Below are positions 46,125 through 54,020 of a DNA stretch of 64,000 nucleotides, piece after piece; positions within the stretch are counted from its first letter, which is position 1; the number at the start of each line of letters is the position of its first letter. The translations under genes and the position numbers were made by a program. This DNA comes from Massilia sp. PAMC28688 (GTDB lineage: Bacteria; Pseudomonadota; Gammaproteobacteria; Burkholderiales; Burkholderiaceae_D). The notes under the pieces were generated by a model. The model did not search any database. It had not been told where the DNA came from and worked only from the letters and a program-made list of their open reading frames with translations. The DNA lies in NCBI RefSeq assembly GCF_019443445.1, contig NZ_CP080378.1, positions 4,030,001 to 4,094,000 on the forward strand, written 5' to 3'.

Positions 46125-46189
46125 TATCACTATTGATATCGATCACTGCAAAAAAATGATTGGATGGTTATTGCATTTTCTCCTACTAT
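46123..46189 (+). promoter_or_regulatory. Shared LysR-type operator/promoter, copy e (ABC importer operon)
   Basis: GATATC-N6-GATATC (46123-46140), 19 nt, -35-like TTGGAT (46160-46165), 18 nt and -10 TACTAT (46184-46189). Both half-sites are perfect. The first half-site overlaps the GH127 stop codon (46122-46124), so the operon boundary is fixed by the operator itself. The importer ATG is at 46245. Confidence 0.82.
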
Positions 46190-46244
46190 TGTTGACATAA
46201 GAAGGGCTTGCCTATATCGGCCCGCCACCAACTGGAGACTTGCC

Positions 46245-47207
46245 ATGACCATCCGCAGAACATTTCTGGGCGCAGCCGTGCTCGCCATCTTTGCCACCAC
46301 CGCCGGCAGCGCCCTTGCCAACAAGCCGCTTGTGATGGGTTTTTCGCAGGTGGGCGCCGAAAGTGAATGGCGCACCGCCAACACCCGCTCGATCAAGGAA
46401 GCGGCCAAGAAGGAAGGCATCATCCTCAAGTTTGCCGATGCCCAGCAAAAGCAGGAAAACCAGGTCAAGGCGATCCGCTCCTTCATCGCCCAGCGCGTCG
46501 ATGTGATTGCGTTCTCGCCCGTGGTGGAATCGGGCTGGGACACGGTGCTGCGCGAAGCGCGCAATGCCAAGATCCCCGTGATCCTGACGGACCGCGCCGT
46601 CAACGCCGCCGACAAGACGCTGTACACCACTTTCATCGGCTCGGACTTTGTGGAAGAAGGCCGGCGCGCCGGGCGCTGGCTGGTGGAGCACGCCAAGAAG
46701 ACCCCGCAGCGCACCCTCAACATCGTCGAACTGCAGGGCACCGTCGGTTCGGCCCCGGCGCTGGACCGTCAGAAGGGCTTTGCCGAAGCCATTGCCGGCC
46801 ATCCGAACCTGAAAATCGTGCGTTCGCAGACCGGTGACTTCACCCGCGCCAAGGGCAAGGAAGTGATGGAAGCGTTCCTGAAGGCACAGGGCAAGAACAT
46901 CAACGTGCTGTACGCGCACAATGACGACATGGCCATTGGTGCCATCCAGGCCATTGAAGAAGCAGGCCTGAAACCGGGCAAGGACATCGTGATTGTCTCG
47001 ATTGACGGGGTCAAGGGCGCGTTCGAGGCCATGATGGCTGGTAAGCTCAACGTCACGGTGGAATGCAGCCCCCTGCTTGGCCCCCAGCTGATGAAGGTAG
47101 CCCGCGACATCAAGGCCGGCCGTCCGGTACCGAAACGCATCGTCACGGAAGAGGGCGTGTTCCCGGCCGAAGTGGCGGCCAAGGAATATCCAAACCGCAA
47201 ATACTAA
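46245..47207 (+). CDS. ytfQ: Furanose ABC transporter, periplasmic binding protein (YtfQ-like)
   Basis: From ATG 46245 (GGAGA upstream) the 320-residue product has a signal peptide and long identity runs with E. coli YtfQ as recalled: VGFSQ-like start, QQKQENQ(V)KA(I)RSF, VELQGTVG, DRQKGFAEAI, GDFTRAKGKEVMEAF and YAHNDDM. YtfQ binds galactofuranose. Placed among arabinofuranosidases and behind the shared operator, this one more likely binds L-arabinofuranose. That substrate is inference; the family call is firm. Confidence 0.92.
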   Translation: MTIRRTFLGAAVLAIFATTAGSALANKPLVMGFSQVGAESEWRTANTRSIKEAAKKEGIILKFADAQQKQENQVKAIRSFIAQRVDVIAFSPVVESGWDTVLREARNAKIPVILTDRAVNAADKTLYTTFIGSDFVEEGRRAGRWLVEHAKKTPQRTLNIVELQGTVGSAPALDRQKGFAEAIAGHPNLKIVRSQTGDFTRAKGKEVMEAFLKAQGKNINVLYAHNDDMAIGAIQAIEEAGLKPGKDIVIVSIDGVKGAFEAMMAGKLNVTVECSPLLGPQLMKVARDIKAGRPVPKRIVTEEGVFPAEVAAKEYPNRKY

Positions 47208-47222
47208 GCGGCGGTGCCAGTG

Positions 47223-48746
47223 ATGACTGCTACCGTACAGGCCGCTCCGGTACTGGAGTTGAGCGGCATTTTCAAATCCTTCCCCGGGGTCAAGGCGCTC
47301 ACCGACGTGTCGCTGCGTCTGTTCCCTGGCGAAGTCCACACGCTGATGGGGCAGAACGGGGCCGGCAAATCGACTTTGATCAAGGTGCTCACGGGTGTCT
47401 ATACGCCCGAGCGCGGCACCATTTCCCTGGCCGGCCAGCCAATTGCGCCGCGCTCCACGGCGCAGGCCCAGGACCTGGGCATCAGCACCGTGTACCAGGA
47501 AGTAAACCTGTGCCCCAACTTGTCGGTGGCCGAAAACATCTTCATCGGCCGCTATCCACGCAAGTTCGGCATGGTGGACTGGCGCGGCATGCGCGAGCAG
47601 GCGCGCCGCCTGCTGCTGCAGCTGCAGATCGACATTGACGTCGAGGCCCAGCTGTCCACCTTCCCGCTGGCGATCCAGCAGATGGTGGCAATTTCGCGGG
47701 CGCTCAATACCTCGGCCCGCGTGCTCATTCTCGACGAGCCCACCTCCAGCCTGGACGAAGCGGAAGTGCAGCTGCTGTTCGGCGTGCTGCGCCGCCTGCG
47801 CGAGCAGGGCATGGCCATCCTGTTCGTGACCCACTTCCTGGACCAGACCTACGCCATTTCCGACCGCATTACCGTCATGCGCAATGGCGAGCGCGAAGGC
47901 GAATACCTGTGCAGCGAGCTGTCGCGCCTGGCCCTGGTCAACAAGATGATTGGCGTGGCCGCCGATGCGCCCGAGGCTGAACCGGGCGCCGGCCTGCCCG
48001 GCGCCAGCCGCAGCGCGCAACCCTTCCTGCAAGCGAAAGGCCTGGGCCGGCGCGGCGTGCTCAATCCGCTCGATATCGACATCCACCAGGGTGAACTGCT
48101 GGGCCTGTGCGGCCTGCTCGGTTCCGGGCGCACCGAGGCGGCGCGGCTGCTGTTCGGGGCCGACAAGGCCGACAGTGGCAGCATTGCCGTGGGCGGGCGC
48201 AGCAGTGTGTTCAGTTCCCCGCGCGATGCGATTGGGCACGGCATTGCCTTCTGTTCGGAAGACCGCAAGCACGAAGGCGCAATCCTGGAACTGTCGGTGC
48301 GCGAAAACGTCATTTTGGCACTGCAGGCGCGCATGGGCATCCTGCGCGCCATTCCCTACAAGCAGCAGGTGGCAATGGCGCAGGATTATGTGAAATGGCT
48401 GGGTATCAAGACAGCCGATGTGGAAACACCCATCGGCACCCTGTCAGGCGGCAATCAGCAGAAAGTGCTGCTGGCGCGCTGGCTGGTCACCGATCCCACG
48501 CTGCTGATACTGGACGAACCGACGCGCGGCATCGATGTGCGCGCCAAACAGGAAATCATGGATTACGTAAGCAATTTGTGCCGGAAAGGGATGGCGATCC
48601 TGTTCATCTCGTCCGAACTGCCCGAAGTTCTGCGCTGCAGCGACCGGCTGGTCGTCATGCGCGACCGCAAGGCTTGCGGCGAATACCAGCGCGGCGAGCT
48701 CGATGACAGCTCGGTGCTGCAAGTAATTGCAGGAGAAGCCGCATGA
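47223..48746 (+). CDS. ytfR: Furanose ABC transporter ATP-binding protein (YtfR-like)
   Basis: The 507-residue product has two ABC domains. The first shows Walker A GQNGAGKST, Walker B VLILDEPT and a degenerate signature (LAIQQMVAISRAL). The second lacks a normal Walker A (GLLGSGRTE, as usual in sugar ATPases of this class) and has LSGGNQQKVLLARWL and LLILDEPTRGIDVRAKQE. It powers the importer at the inner membrane. I take ATG 47223 as start; a GTG three codons earlier is open. The stop overlaps the next start by four bases. Confidence 0.93.
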   Translation: MTATVQAAPVLELSGIFKSFPGVKALTDVSLRLFPGEVHTLMGQNGAGKSTLIKVLTGVYTPERGTISLAGQPIAPRSTAQAQDLGISTVYQEVNLCPNLSVAENIFIGRYPRKFGMVDWRGMREQARRLLLQLQIDIDVEAQLSTFPLAIQQMVAISRALNTSARVLILDEPTSSLDEAEVQLLFGVLRRLREQGMAILFVTHFLDQTYAISDRITVMRNGEREGEYLCSELSRLALVNKMIGVAADAPEAEPGAGLPGASRSAQPFLQAKGLGRRGVLNPLDIDIHQGELLGLCGLLGSGRTEAARLLFGADKADSGSIAVGGRSSVFSSPRDAIGHGIAFCSEDRKHEGAILELSVRENVILALQARMGILRAIPYKQQVAMAQDYVKWLGIKTADVETPIGTLSGGNQQKVLLARWLVTDPTLLILDEPTRGIDVRAKQEIMDYVSNLCRKGMAILFISSELPEVLRCSDRLVVMRDRKACGEYQRGELDDSSVLQVIAGEAA

Positions 48747-49807
48747 GCCAAGCCTTGAATATGACAGCGCCGGCCGGTGAAGGTTTTTTTGCGGCGATGC
48801 TGCGTCATCAACTGTTTCGCCCGCTGGCGGCTCTGGCAGCTCTCCTGCTGATCGACCTGATCGCCATCCCGGGCTTTTTTCATCTGGAGTTCAAGGACGG
48901 CCATTTGTATGGCAGCCTGATTGACATCGTCAACCGCGCCGCACCGCTCATGCTAACCGCGCTCGGCATGACGCTGGTAATTGCCACGCGCGGTATCGAT
49001 ATTTCGGTCGGCGCCGTGGTGGCCCTGTCCGGCACGGTGGCAGCCATGCTCATTGGCGGCACCATGGAAATGCGCGACGGCGTGCCGCACTATGTCAGCA
49101 ATATTCCCATGGTGTGGGCCCTGTGCGCCGCGCTTGGTGCGGCGGTCCTGTGCGGCGCCTGGAACGGTTTGCTGGTTGCTACGGTGGGCCTGCAGCCCAT
49201 CGTCGCCACCCTGATCCTGATGGTGGCCGGGCGCGGGCTGGCCCAGCTGCTGACGGACGGCCAGATCGTCACCGTCTATTACCAGCCCTTCTTTTTCCTC
49301 GGCAGCGGCTACCTGTTTGGCTTGCCGTTTTCGCTGACGATTGTGGCCGTGGTATTCATTGCCACCGCCTTCCTGATGCGCAAGACGGCGCTTGGGCTGT
49401 TCATCCAGGCGGTCGGCATCAACCCGGTGGCGGCGCGCCTGGCGGGTCTCAAGACGGCGGCGCTGATCTTTTTCGTGTACGTGTTTTGCAGCGCCTGCGC
49501 CGGCCTGTCCGGACTCATGATTGCCGCCAACATCAAGAGTGCGGACGCCAATAACGCCGGCCTCATGCTTGAACTGGACGCCATCCTGGCCGTCACACTG
49601 GGCGGCACCTCGCTGGCCGGCGGCAAGTTCAGCATCGCGGGCAGCCTGATCGGCGCGCTGATCATCCAGACCCTGACCTACACCATCTACTCGCTGGGCG
49701 TTCCGCCGGAAGTGAACATGGTGGTCAAGGCCATCGTCGTGTTCCTGGTCTGCATTTCCCAGTCGCCCGAATTCAAGAAAATGTTTGGCCGCAGGAGGGC
49801 AGCATGA
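48743..49807 (+). CDS. ytfT: Furanose ABC transporter permease 1 (YtfT-like)
   Basis: The 354-residue membrane protein has about ten hydrophobic helices and the conserved stretches LTALGMTLVIATRGIDISVGAVVAL, VATLILMVAGRGLAQLLTDGQIVT and ADANNAGLMLELDAILAVTLGG, which match E. coli YtfT. It forms half of the inner-membrane channel of the importer. Four-base overlaps (ATGA) link it to the ATPase gene before and the second permease gene after. Confidence 0.93.
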   Translation: MSQALNMTAPAGEGFFAAMLRHQLFRPLAALAALLLIDLIAIPGFFHLEFKDGHLYGSLIDIVNRAAPLMLTALGMTLVIATRGIDISVGAVVALSGTVAAMLIGGTMEMRDGVPHYVSNIPMVWALCAALGAAVLCGAWNGLLVATVGLQPIVATLILMVAGRGLAQLLTDGQIVTVYYQPFFFLGSGYLFGLPFSLTIVAVVFIATAFLMRKTALGLFIQAVGINPVAARLAGLKTAALIFFVYVFCSACAGLSGLMIAANIKSADANNAGLMLELDAILAVTLGGTSLAGGKFSIAGSLIGALIIQTLTYTIYSLGVPPEVNMVVKAIVVFLVCISQSPEFKKMFGRRRAA

Positions 49808-50772
49808 ACGCATTGACGGCCAAGCCGTATTTCACTTCGCTCGTCACGGTGCTGTTGCTGGTCATGATGTTTGTCATCGGCGGCGCCACCTATCCCGGCT
49901 TCCTGTCGCTGCAGGTGGTACTGAACCTGCTGATCGACAATGCCTTCCTGCTCGTGATCGCTGTCGGCATGAGCTTTGTCATCCTGTCCGGCGGCATTGA
50001 CCTGTCGGTGGGCTCCGTGCTGGCCCTGAGTACCATGATGGCGGCAGCGCTCATGAGCAAGCTGCAATGGCCACCGGTACTGGTGATTGCTGTGGTGCTG
50101 TTGCTGGGCGCGGGCTTTGGCGCCGGCATGGGCGCGCTGATTCACTACTTCAAGCTGCAACCCTTCATTGTCACGCTCGGCGGCATGTTCCTGGCGCGCG
50201 GCCTGTGCTACCTGATCAGCATTGATTCCATCACCATCGAAGACCCGCTGTTTGTCGCCATGTCACAGACCCAGCTGCCGTTCTTTGATGGCTTCGTCTC
50301 GCCTGGCGCCGTGATTGCGCTCGCCGTGCTGCTCCTGGCCGTGGTGCTGGCCCACTTCAGCGCCTTTGGCCGCGCCGTGTATGCGATCGGCGGCAATGAA
50401 CAGTCCGCCCTCATGATGGGCTTGCCCGTGGCGCGCACCAAGGTGCTGGTCTACGCCTTCAGCGGCCTGTGCGCCTCGCTGGCGGGCGTGCTGTTCTCGT
50501 TCTATATGCTGTCCGGCTACGGCCTGCATGCCCAGGGCACCGAGCTCGACGCGATTGCCGCCGTGGTCATTGGGGGCACCCTGCTCAGCGGCGGCTACGG
50601 CTATGTGGCCGGCGCCTTGTCCGGTGTGCTGGTGCTCGGCGCAATCCAGACCCTGATTGCCTTCGATGGCACGCTCAGCTCGTGGTGGACCAAGATCGTG
50701 ATCGGCGCCTTGCTGCTCGTGTTCTGCCTGGTGCAGCGCGTCATGACTTTCGGCGCTGCGCGCCGGCTATAA
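49804..50772 (+). CDS. yjfF: Furanose ABC transporter permease 2 (YjfF-like)
   Basis: The 322-residue membrane protein is the second permease of the YtfQRT-YjfF system: AVGMSFVILSGGIDLSVGSVLAL, LQPFIVTLGGMFLARGLCYLIS, YAIGGNEQSALMMGLPV and GTELDAIAAVVIGGTLLSGG are typical. It pairs with the YtfT-like permease. AGGAGG before the start overlaps the end of the previous gene. Confidence 0.93.
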   Translation: MNALTAKPYFTSLVTVLLLVMMFVIGGATYPGFLSLQVVLNLLIDNAFLLVIAVGMSFVILSGGIDLSVGSVLALSTMMAAALMSKLQWPPVLVIAVVLLLGAGFGAGMGALIHYFKLQPFIVTLGGMFLARGLCYLISIDSITIEDPLFVAMSQTQLPFFDGFVSPGAVIALAVLLLAVVLAHFSAFGRAVYAIGGNEQSALMMGLPVARTKVLVYAFSGLCASLAGVLFSFYMLSGYGLHAQGTELDAIAAVVIGGTLLSGGYGYVAGALSGVLVLGAIQTLIAFDGTLSSWWTKIVIGALLLVFCLVQRVMTFGAARRL

Positions 50773-50800
50773 AATACTATAAACACACAGGAGAGAAAGC

Positions 50801-51796
50801 ATGCATCAGTTGTTCCGTACGTCCATTTCCCTGGCCCTCGCTGCTGTCGTGGCAGGCTGTGCCGGCCCTGAAGCGGTCGCCCCGGCGCGCGACGGCAACC
50901 CGATTGTGACCAACATCTTCACGGCCGATCCGGCCGCGCTGGTCGACAACGGGCGCGTCTACCTGTATGTAGGCAAGGACGAAGCGCCTGCCGGCGGCAA
51001 GGAATATGTGATGAACGAGTGGCGCGTGTATTCCAGCTGCGACATGCGCAACTGGGTGGACCATGGCTCGCCGGTACGCTATTCCAGCTTTGCCTGGGCG
51101 GGGCGCGATGCCTGGGCCGCCGATGTCACCAAGCGCAACGGCAAATACTATTTCTATTCCACGGTCGACCACAAGACCATCCCGGGCAAGGCGGTTGGCG
51201 TGGCCGTGTCCGACAGCCCGACCGGGCCCTTCGTCGATGCCTTGGGCAAGGCGCTCATTTCCAACGACATGACCAAGCATACCGACATCATGTGGGATGA
51301 CATCGATCCGGGCGTCTTCATCGATGACGATGGCCAGGCGTACATTTACTGGGGCAATACGGTCCTCAAGTATGCCAAACTCAAGGCCAATATGATCGAG
51401 CTGGACGGCCCGATCGAAACCATCAAGCTGGAAAACTTCACGGAAGCGCCCTATGTGCACAAGCGCGGTTCGACCTATTACCTGAGCTACTCGCGTCACT
51501 TCCCGGAAGAGACCGTATACCAGATGGGCCCGAGCCCGACCGGCCCGTGGACCTATGGCGGCCTGATCATGGAAAAGAACAGCAACGTCAAGACCATTCA
51601 CCAGGCCATCGTCGAATTCAACGGCAAGTCCTACATTTTCTATCACAACGGTAAATTGCCAGGTGGCGGCGAGTTCCGCCGTTCGGTGGCGGTGGAAGAG
51701 ATGCGCTATGAGCCGGACGGCAAGATTGCCTTCGTGCCCCAGACTGCGCAAGGCCCGGCCGTCAATCCGAGTCCTGGCTGCAGCACGGCGAAATGA
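50801..51796 (+). CDS. GH43 arabinofuranosidase lipoprotein
   Basis: The 331-residue product has lipobox VAGC (C20) and a GH43 propeller: Asp in FTADPAALV, Asp in WDDIDPGVFIDDDGQ, Glu in FTEAPYVH. NEWRVYSSCDMRNWVDHGSP and AWAADVTKRNGKYYFY recall arabinoxylan arabinofuranohydrolases (subfamily 29 type) rather than endo-arabinanases. It would release arabinofuranose next to the importer that carries it. AGGAGAG precedes ATG 50801, 28 bases after the permease gene, so it is probably in that operon. Confidence 0.88.
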   Translation: MHQLFRTSISLALAAVVAGCAGPEAVAPARDGNPIVTNIFTADPAALVDNGRVYLYVGKDEAPAGGKEYVMNEWRVYSSCDMRNWVDHGSPVRYSSFAWAGRDAWAADVTKRNGKYYFYSTVDHKTIPGKAVGVAVSDSPTGPFVDALGKALISNDMTKHTDIMWDDIDPGVFIDDDGQAYIYWGNTVLKYAKLKANMIELDGPIETIKLENFTEAPYVHKRGSTYYLSYSRHFPEETVYQMGPSPTGPWTYGGLIMEKNSNVKTIHQAIVEFNGKSYIFYHNGKLPGGGEFRRSVAVEEMRYEPDGKIAFVPQTAQGPAVNPSPGCSTAK

Positions 51797-51851
51797 TGTG
51801 CCCAAGGCCACAATTGAGGGTGTTCAATATTTGCCGTGTTAACATTGCGGT

Positions 51852-52793
51852 ATGGATACCCTGAACCCGAACTGGTTTTTGCGCGCGCGCCTGAAGACGC
51901 GCCAGCTGCTGCTGCTCATCGCCCTGGACGACCACCGCAATATCCACCGTGCGGCCGATGAATTGCACATGACACAGCCGGCCGCGTCCAAGCAGATCAA
52001 GGACCTGGAAGAGATGCTGGACGTGCGCCTGTTCGACCGGCTGCCGCGCGGCATGGAGCCGACCATTTACGGCGAAACCATGATCCGCCATGCGCGCATG
52101 GCACTGACCAGCCTGTCGCTGGCGCATGACGATATCGTGGCGCTCAAGGCGGGCCTGACGGGCCAGGTGGAAGTGGGCGTGATCATGACGCCGGCCATGG
52201 CACTGCTGCCGCGCGCCATTGCCGACGTCAAGGCCCAGGCCCCCTTGCTGCGCATTGGCGTGCACATGGAGCACAGCAGTCTGCTGATCGACCGTTTGCG
52301 CCGCGGCACGCTGGACTTCATGATCGGCCGCATCCTCGAACGCGACGACAGCCTGGGCCTCATCTACGAGGAACTGACCGAAGAGCCAGCCTGCGCCGTG
52401 GCGCGGGTAGGGCACCCCTTGCTGGAACAGGACAAGCTGGCCATTGGCGACATGGTCAACCTGCCGTGGATCCTGCCGCCGCACGGCAGTATCCTGCGCC
52501 ACCGTTTTGACATGATGTTCCGCAAGGCCGGCTACGAGCCGCCATCGAATGTGGTCGATACGACGGCCCTGCTGCTCGTGACCGCCTTGCTGCAGCAGAC
52601 CGATTCCCTGCATGTGATGCCGCTTGAGGTGGCCAGGTATTATGCTTCCCTGAACGTGCTGGCGATCTTGCCGATCGAACTGCCCTGCAGGATGGATGCC
52701 TTTGGCATCATTCGCCAGAAGGAGCACTTGCTGGCGCCGGGCGCCGAGCTGCTGCTCGCATCGGTACGCAGTGCTGCGGCTGCCATGTATTGA
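51852..52793 (+). CDS. LysR-family regulator (GbpR-like), candidate master regulator of the arabinose regulon
   Basis: The 313-residue protein has an N-terminal winged helix-turn-helix (about 13-70: LLLIALDDHRNIHRAADELHMTQPAASKQIKDLEE) and a periplasmic-binding-like effector domain. It resembles the GbpR group, which controls sugar-binding-protein genes in response to arabinose or galactose in Agrobacterium. It lies 55 bases after the GH43 gene at the end of the importer operon. Five promoters of the region carry a palindrome centred near -65, the standard activation position for this family, making it the obvious candidate to bind them. Confidence 0.88.
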   Translation: MDTLNPNWFLRARLKTRQLLLLIALDDHRNIHRAADELHMTQPAASKQIKDLEEMLDVRLFDRLPRGMEPTIYGETMIRHARMALTSLSLAHDDIVALKAGLTGQVEVGVIMTPAMALLPRAIADVKAQAPLLRIGVHMEHSSLLIDRLRRGTLDFMIGRILERDDSLGLIYEELTEEPACAVARVGHPLLEQDKLAIGDMVNLPWILPPHGSILRHRFDMMFRKAGYEPPSNVVDTTALLLVTALLQQTDSLHVMPLEVARYYASLNVLAILPIELPCRMDAFGIIRQKEHLLAPGAELLLASVRSAAAAMY

Positions 52794-53209
52794 CATGTGA
52801 CGCTGCCGCCTGGCAGGGGCAAGCGTGTCAAATATCAAAACAACATTCCTCTTGTCGGACCTAAATAGTCTTTTTGACAATTTCGCTCGCCGGTCGCGAT
52901 AAGATTCCCGCCGCACACATCGGTCCCGCCCGTCCAATGGGCGGGGCGGACCCTTCGTATTTCTCGTCCTTTCAGCTGTCGCATATTTGCACAGTTTGGG
53001 TTTTGATCTGCCTTAAACTTTCACTGTGGCGGCGAAATTTTCTTTTGAGTTCCTTCCCAAAGAGAAAATTTCCTCCGTTAAAATTTTCTACAGTGCTATT
53101 GTTTCCTTTGCTATATTCCATTGCAACTCTTCATTATTGCGAGAGTGCAGGCTGCCACAAGCGGCCGTGATACCTAGACCAATAAATCAAATCATAAGGT
53201 GTGAGACAC
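52794..53209. other. Intergenic region before the PEP-CTERM/subtilase pair, with inverted repeats
   Basis: No gene is visible. At 52922-52952, GGTCC/CGCCC and GGGCG/GGACC arms form an imperfect GC-rich hairpin without a T run. At 53034-53043 and 53063-53072, GAAATTTTCT and AGAAAATTTC form a perfect 10-bp inverted repeat in an AT-rich stretch (53000-53140) that must hold the promoter for the plus-strand gene at 53210. Confidence 0.5.
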
Positions 53210-53989
53210 ATGAATCGTCAATCGAAACCGGCTGCGGCCTTTCTCAAGAACTTGCTGTGCGCTTCGGTGCTGGGTGCATGCGGCGTGCTGGCCGCGCCTG
53301 CCCAGGCTGCCCTGCTCACGTTTGATGCCGCGCAAAACGTTGTCACCCCCGTGCTCAACGCGGGCGACACCGCCTACAACACGGGCGATGCCTTTACCGA
53401 AGGCTTGTTTACGCTGCAGGTTTTGAATAACCCCACGGCAGCAGCCGATGAATACGGCGCGGTTGGCGCCATGATTGATTCGGACAATGCCATGGCCTGT
53501 ACCCTGACCGCCTGTCCTGTTGGCAACGGCAGCGTGTACTTTGGCGGGCTTAATGACGGCTGGCTGAACATCACCATTGCCGGCGCCGCCGGTTTCCGTG
53601 TCGCTGGCCTGGACTACGCCTTTATCGCACCGCTGGCGGGCCTGCAGGATTTCAGCTATGGCCGCCTGATGCTGACCGGCACCACCGCCGATGGCAGCAT
53701 CATCACCACGGGCGCCGATTTCCCCGGCCAAAACCTCGACGGCCGCTTTGTCTTTGACGCCTTCATGGTGGACTCGGCCTTCCGCAGCACCACGCTGACC
53801 AGCCTGGCCATTGGCGCCTGCCTGTTTGACGGCAACGGCGACTGCGTGTTTGAACGCGAACTGGTCCAGAACCAAGCGCAGTTTGCCATCGATGACCTGA
53901 ACCTGAACGTGATCCCGGAGCCGTCGTCCTATGCCCTGATGTTGCTCGGCATTGCGGGCCTTGCCGCTTTCTCCCGCCGCCGCGCTTGA
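53210..53989 (+). CDS. PEP-CTERM protein with QFxxD motif
   Basis: From ATG 53210 (AAGGTG upstream) the 259-residue protein has a signal peptide (to about residue 31) and a C-terminal PEP-CTERM signal: IPEPSSYALMLLGIAGLAAF plus the RRRA tail. Just before it stands QFAIDDLNLN, the QFxxD motif of one PEP-CTERM subgroup. The body is beta-rich and of unknown function. It is exported and presumably processed by exosortase. The next gene, a subtilase, starts 31 bases later and is probably co-transcribed. Confidence 0.87.
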   Translation: MNRQSKPAAAFLKNLLCASVLGACGVLAAPAQAALLTFDAAQNVVTPVLNAGDTAYNTGDAFTEGLFTLQVLNNPTAAADEYGAVGAMIDSDNAMACTLTACPVGNGSVYFGGLNDGWLNITIAGAAGFRVAGLDYAFIAPLAGLQDFSYGRLMLTGTTADGSIITTGADFPGQNLDGRFVFDAFMVDSAFRSTTLTSLAIGACLFDGNGDCVFERELVQNQAQFAIDDLNLNVIPEPSSYALMLLGIAGLAAFSRRRA

Positions 53990-54020
53990 GCGCCCGCGTA
54001 ACCTTTCACAGGACTAATCC

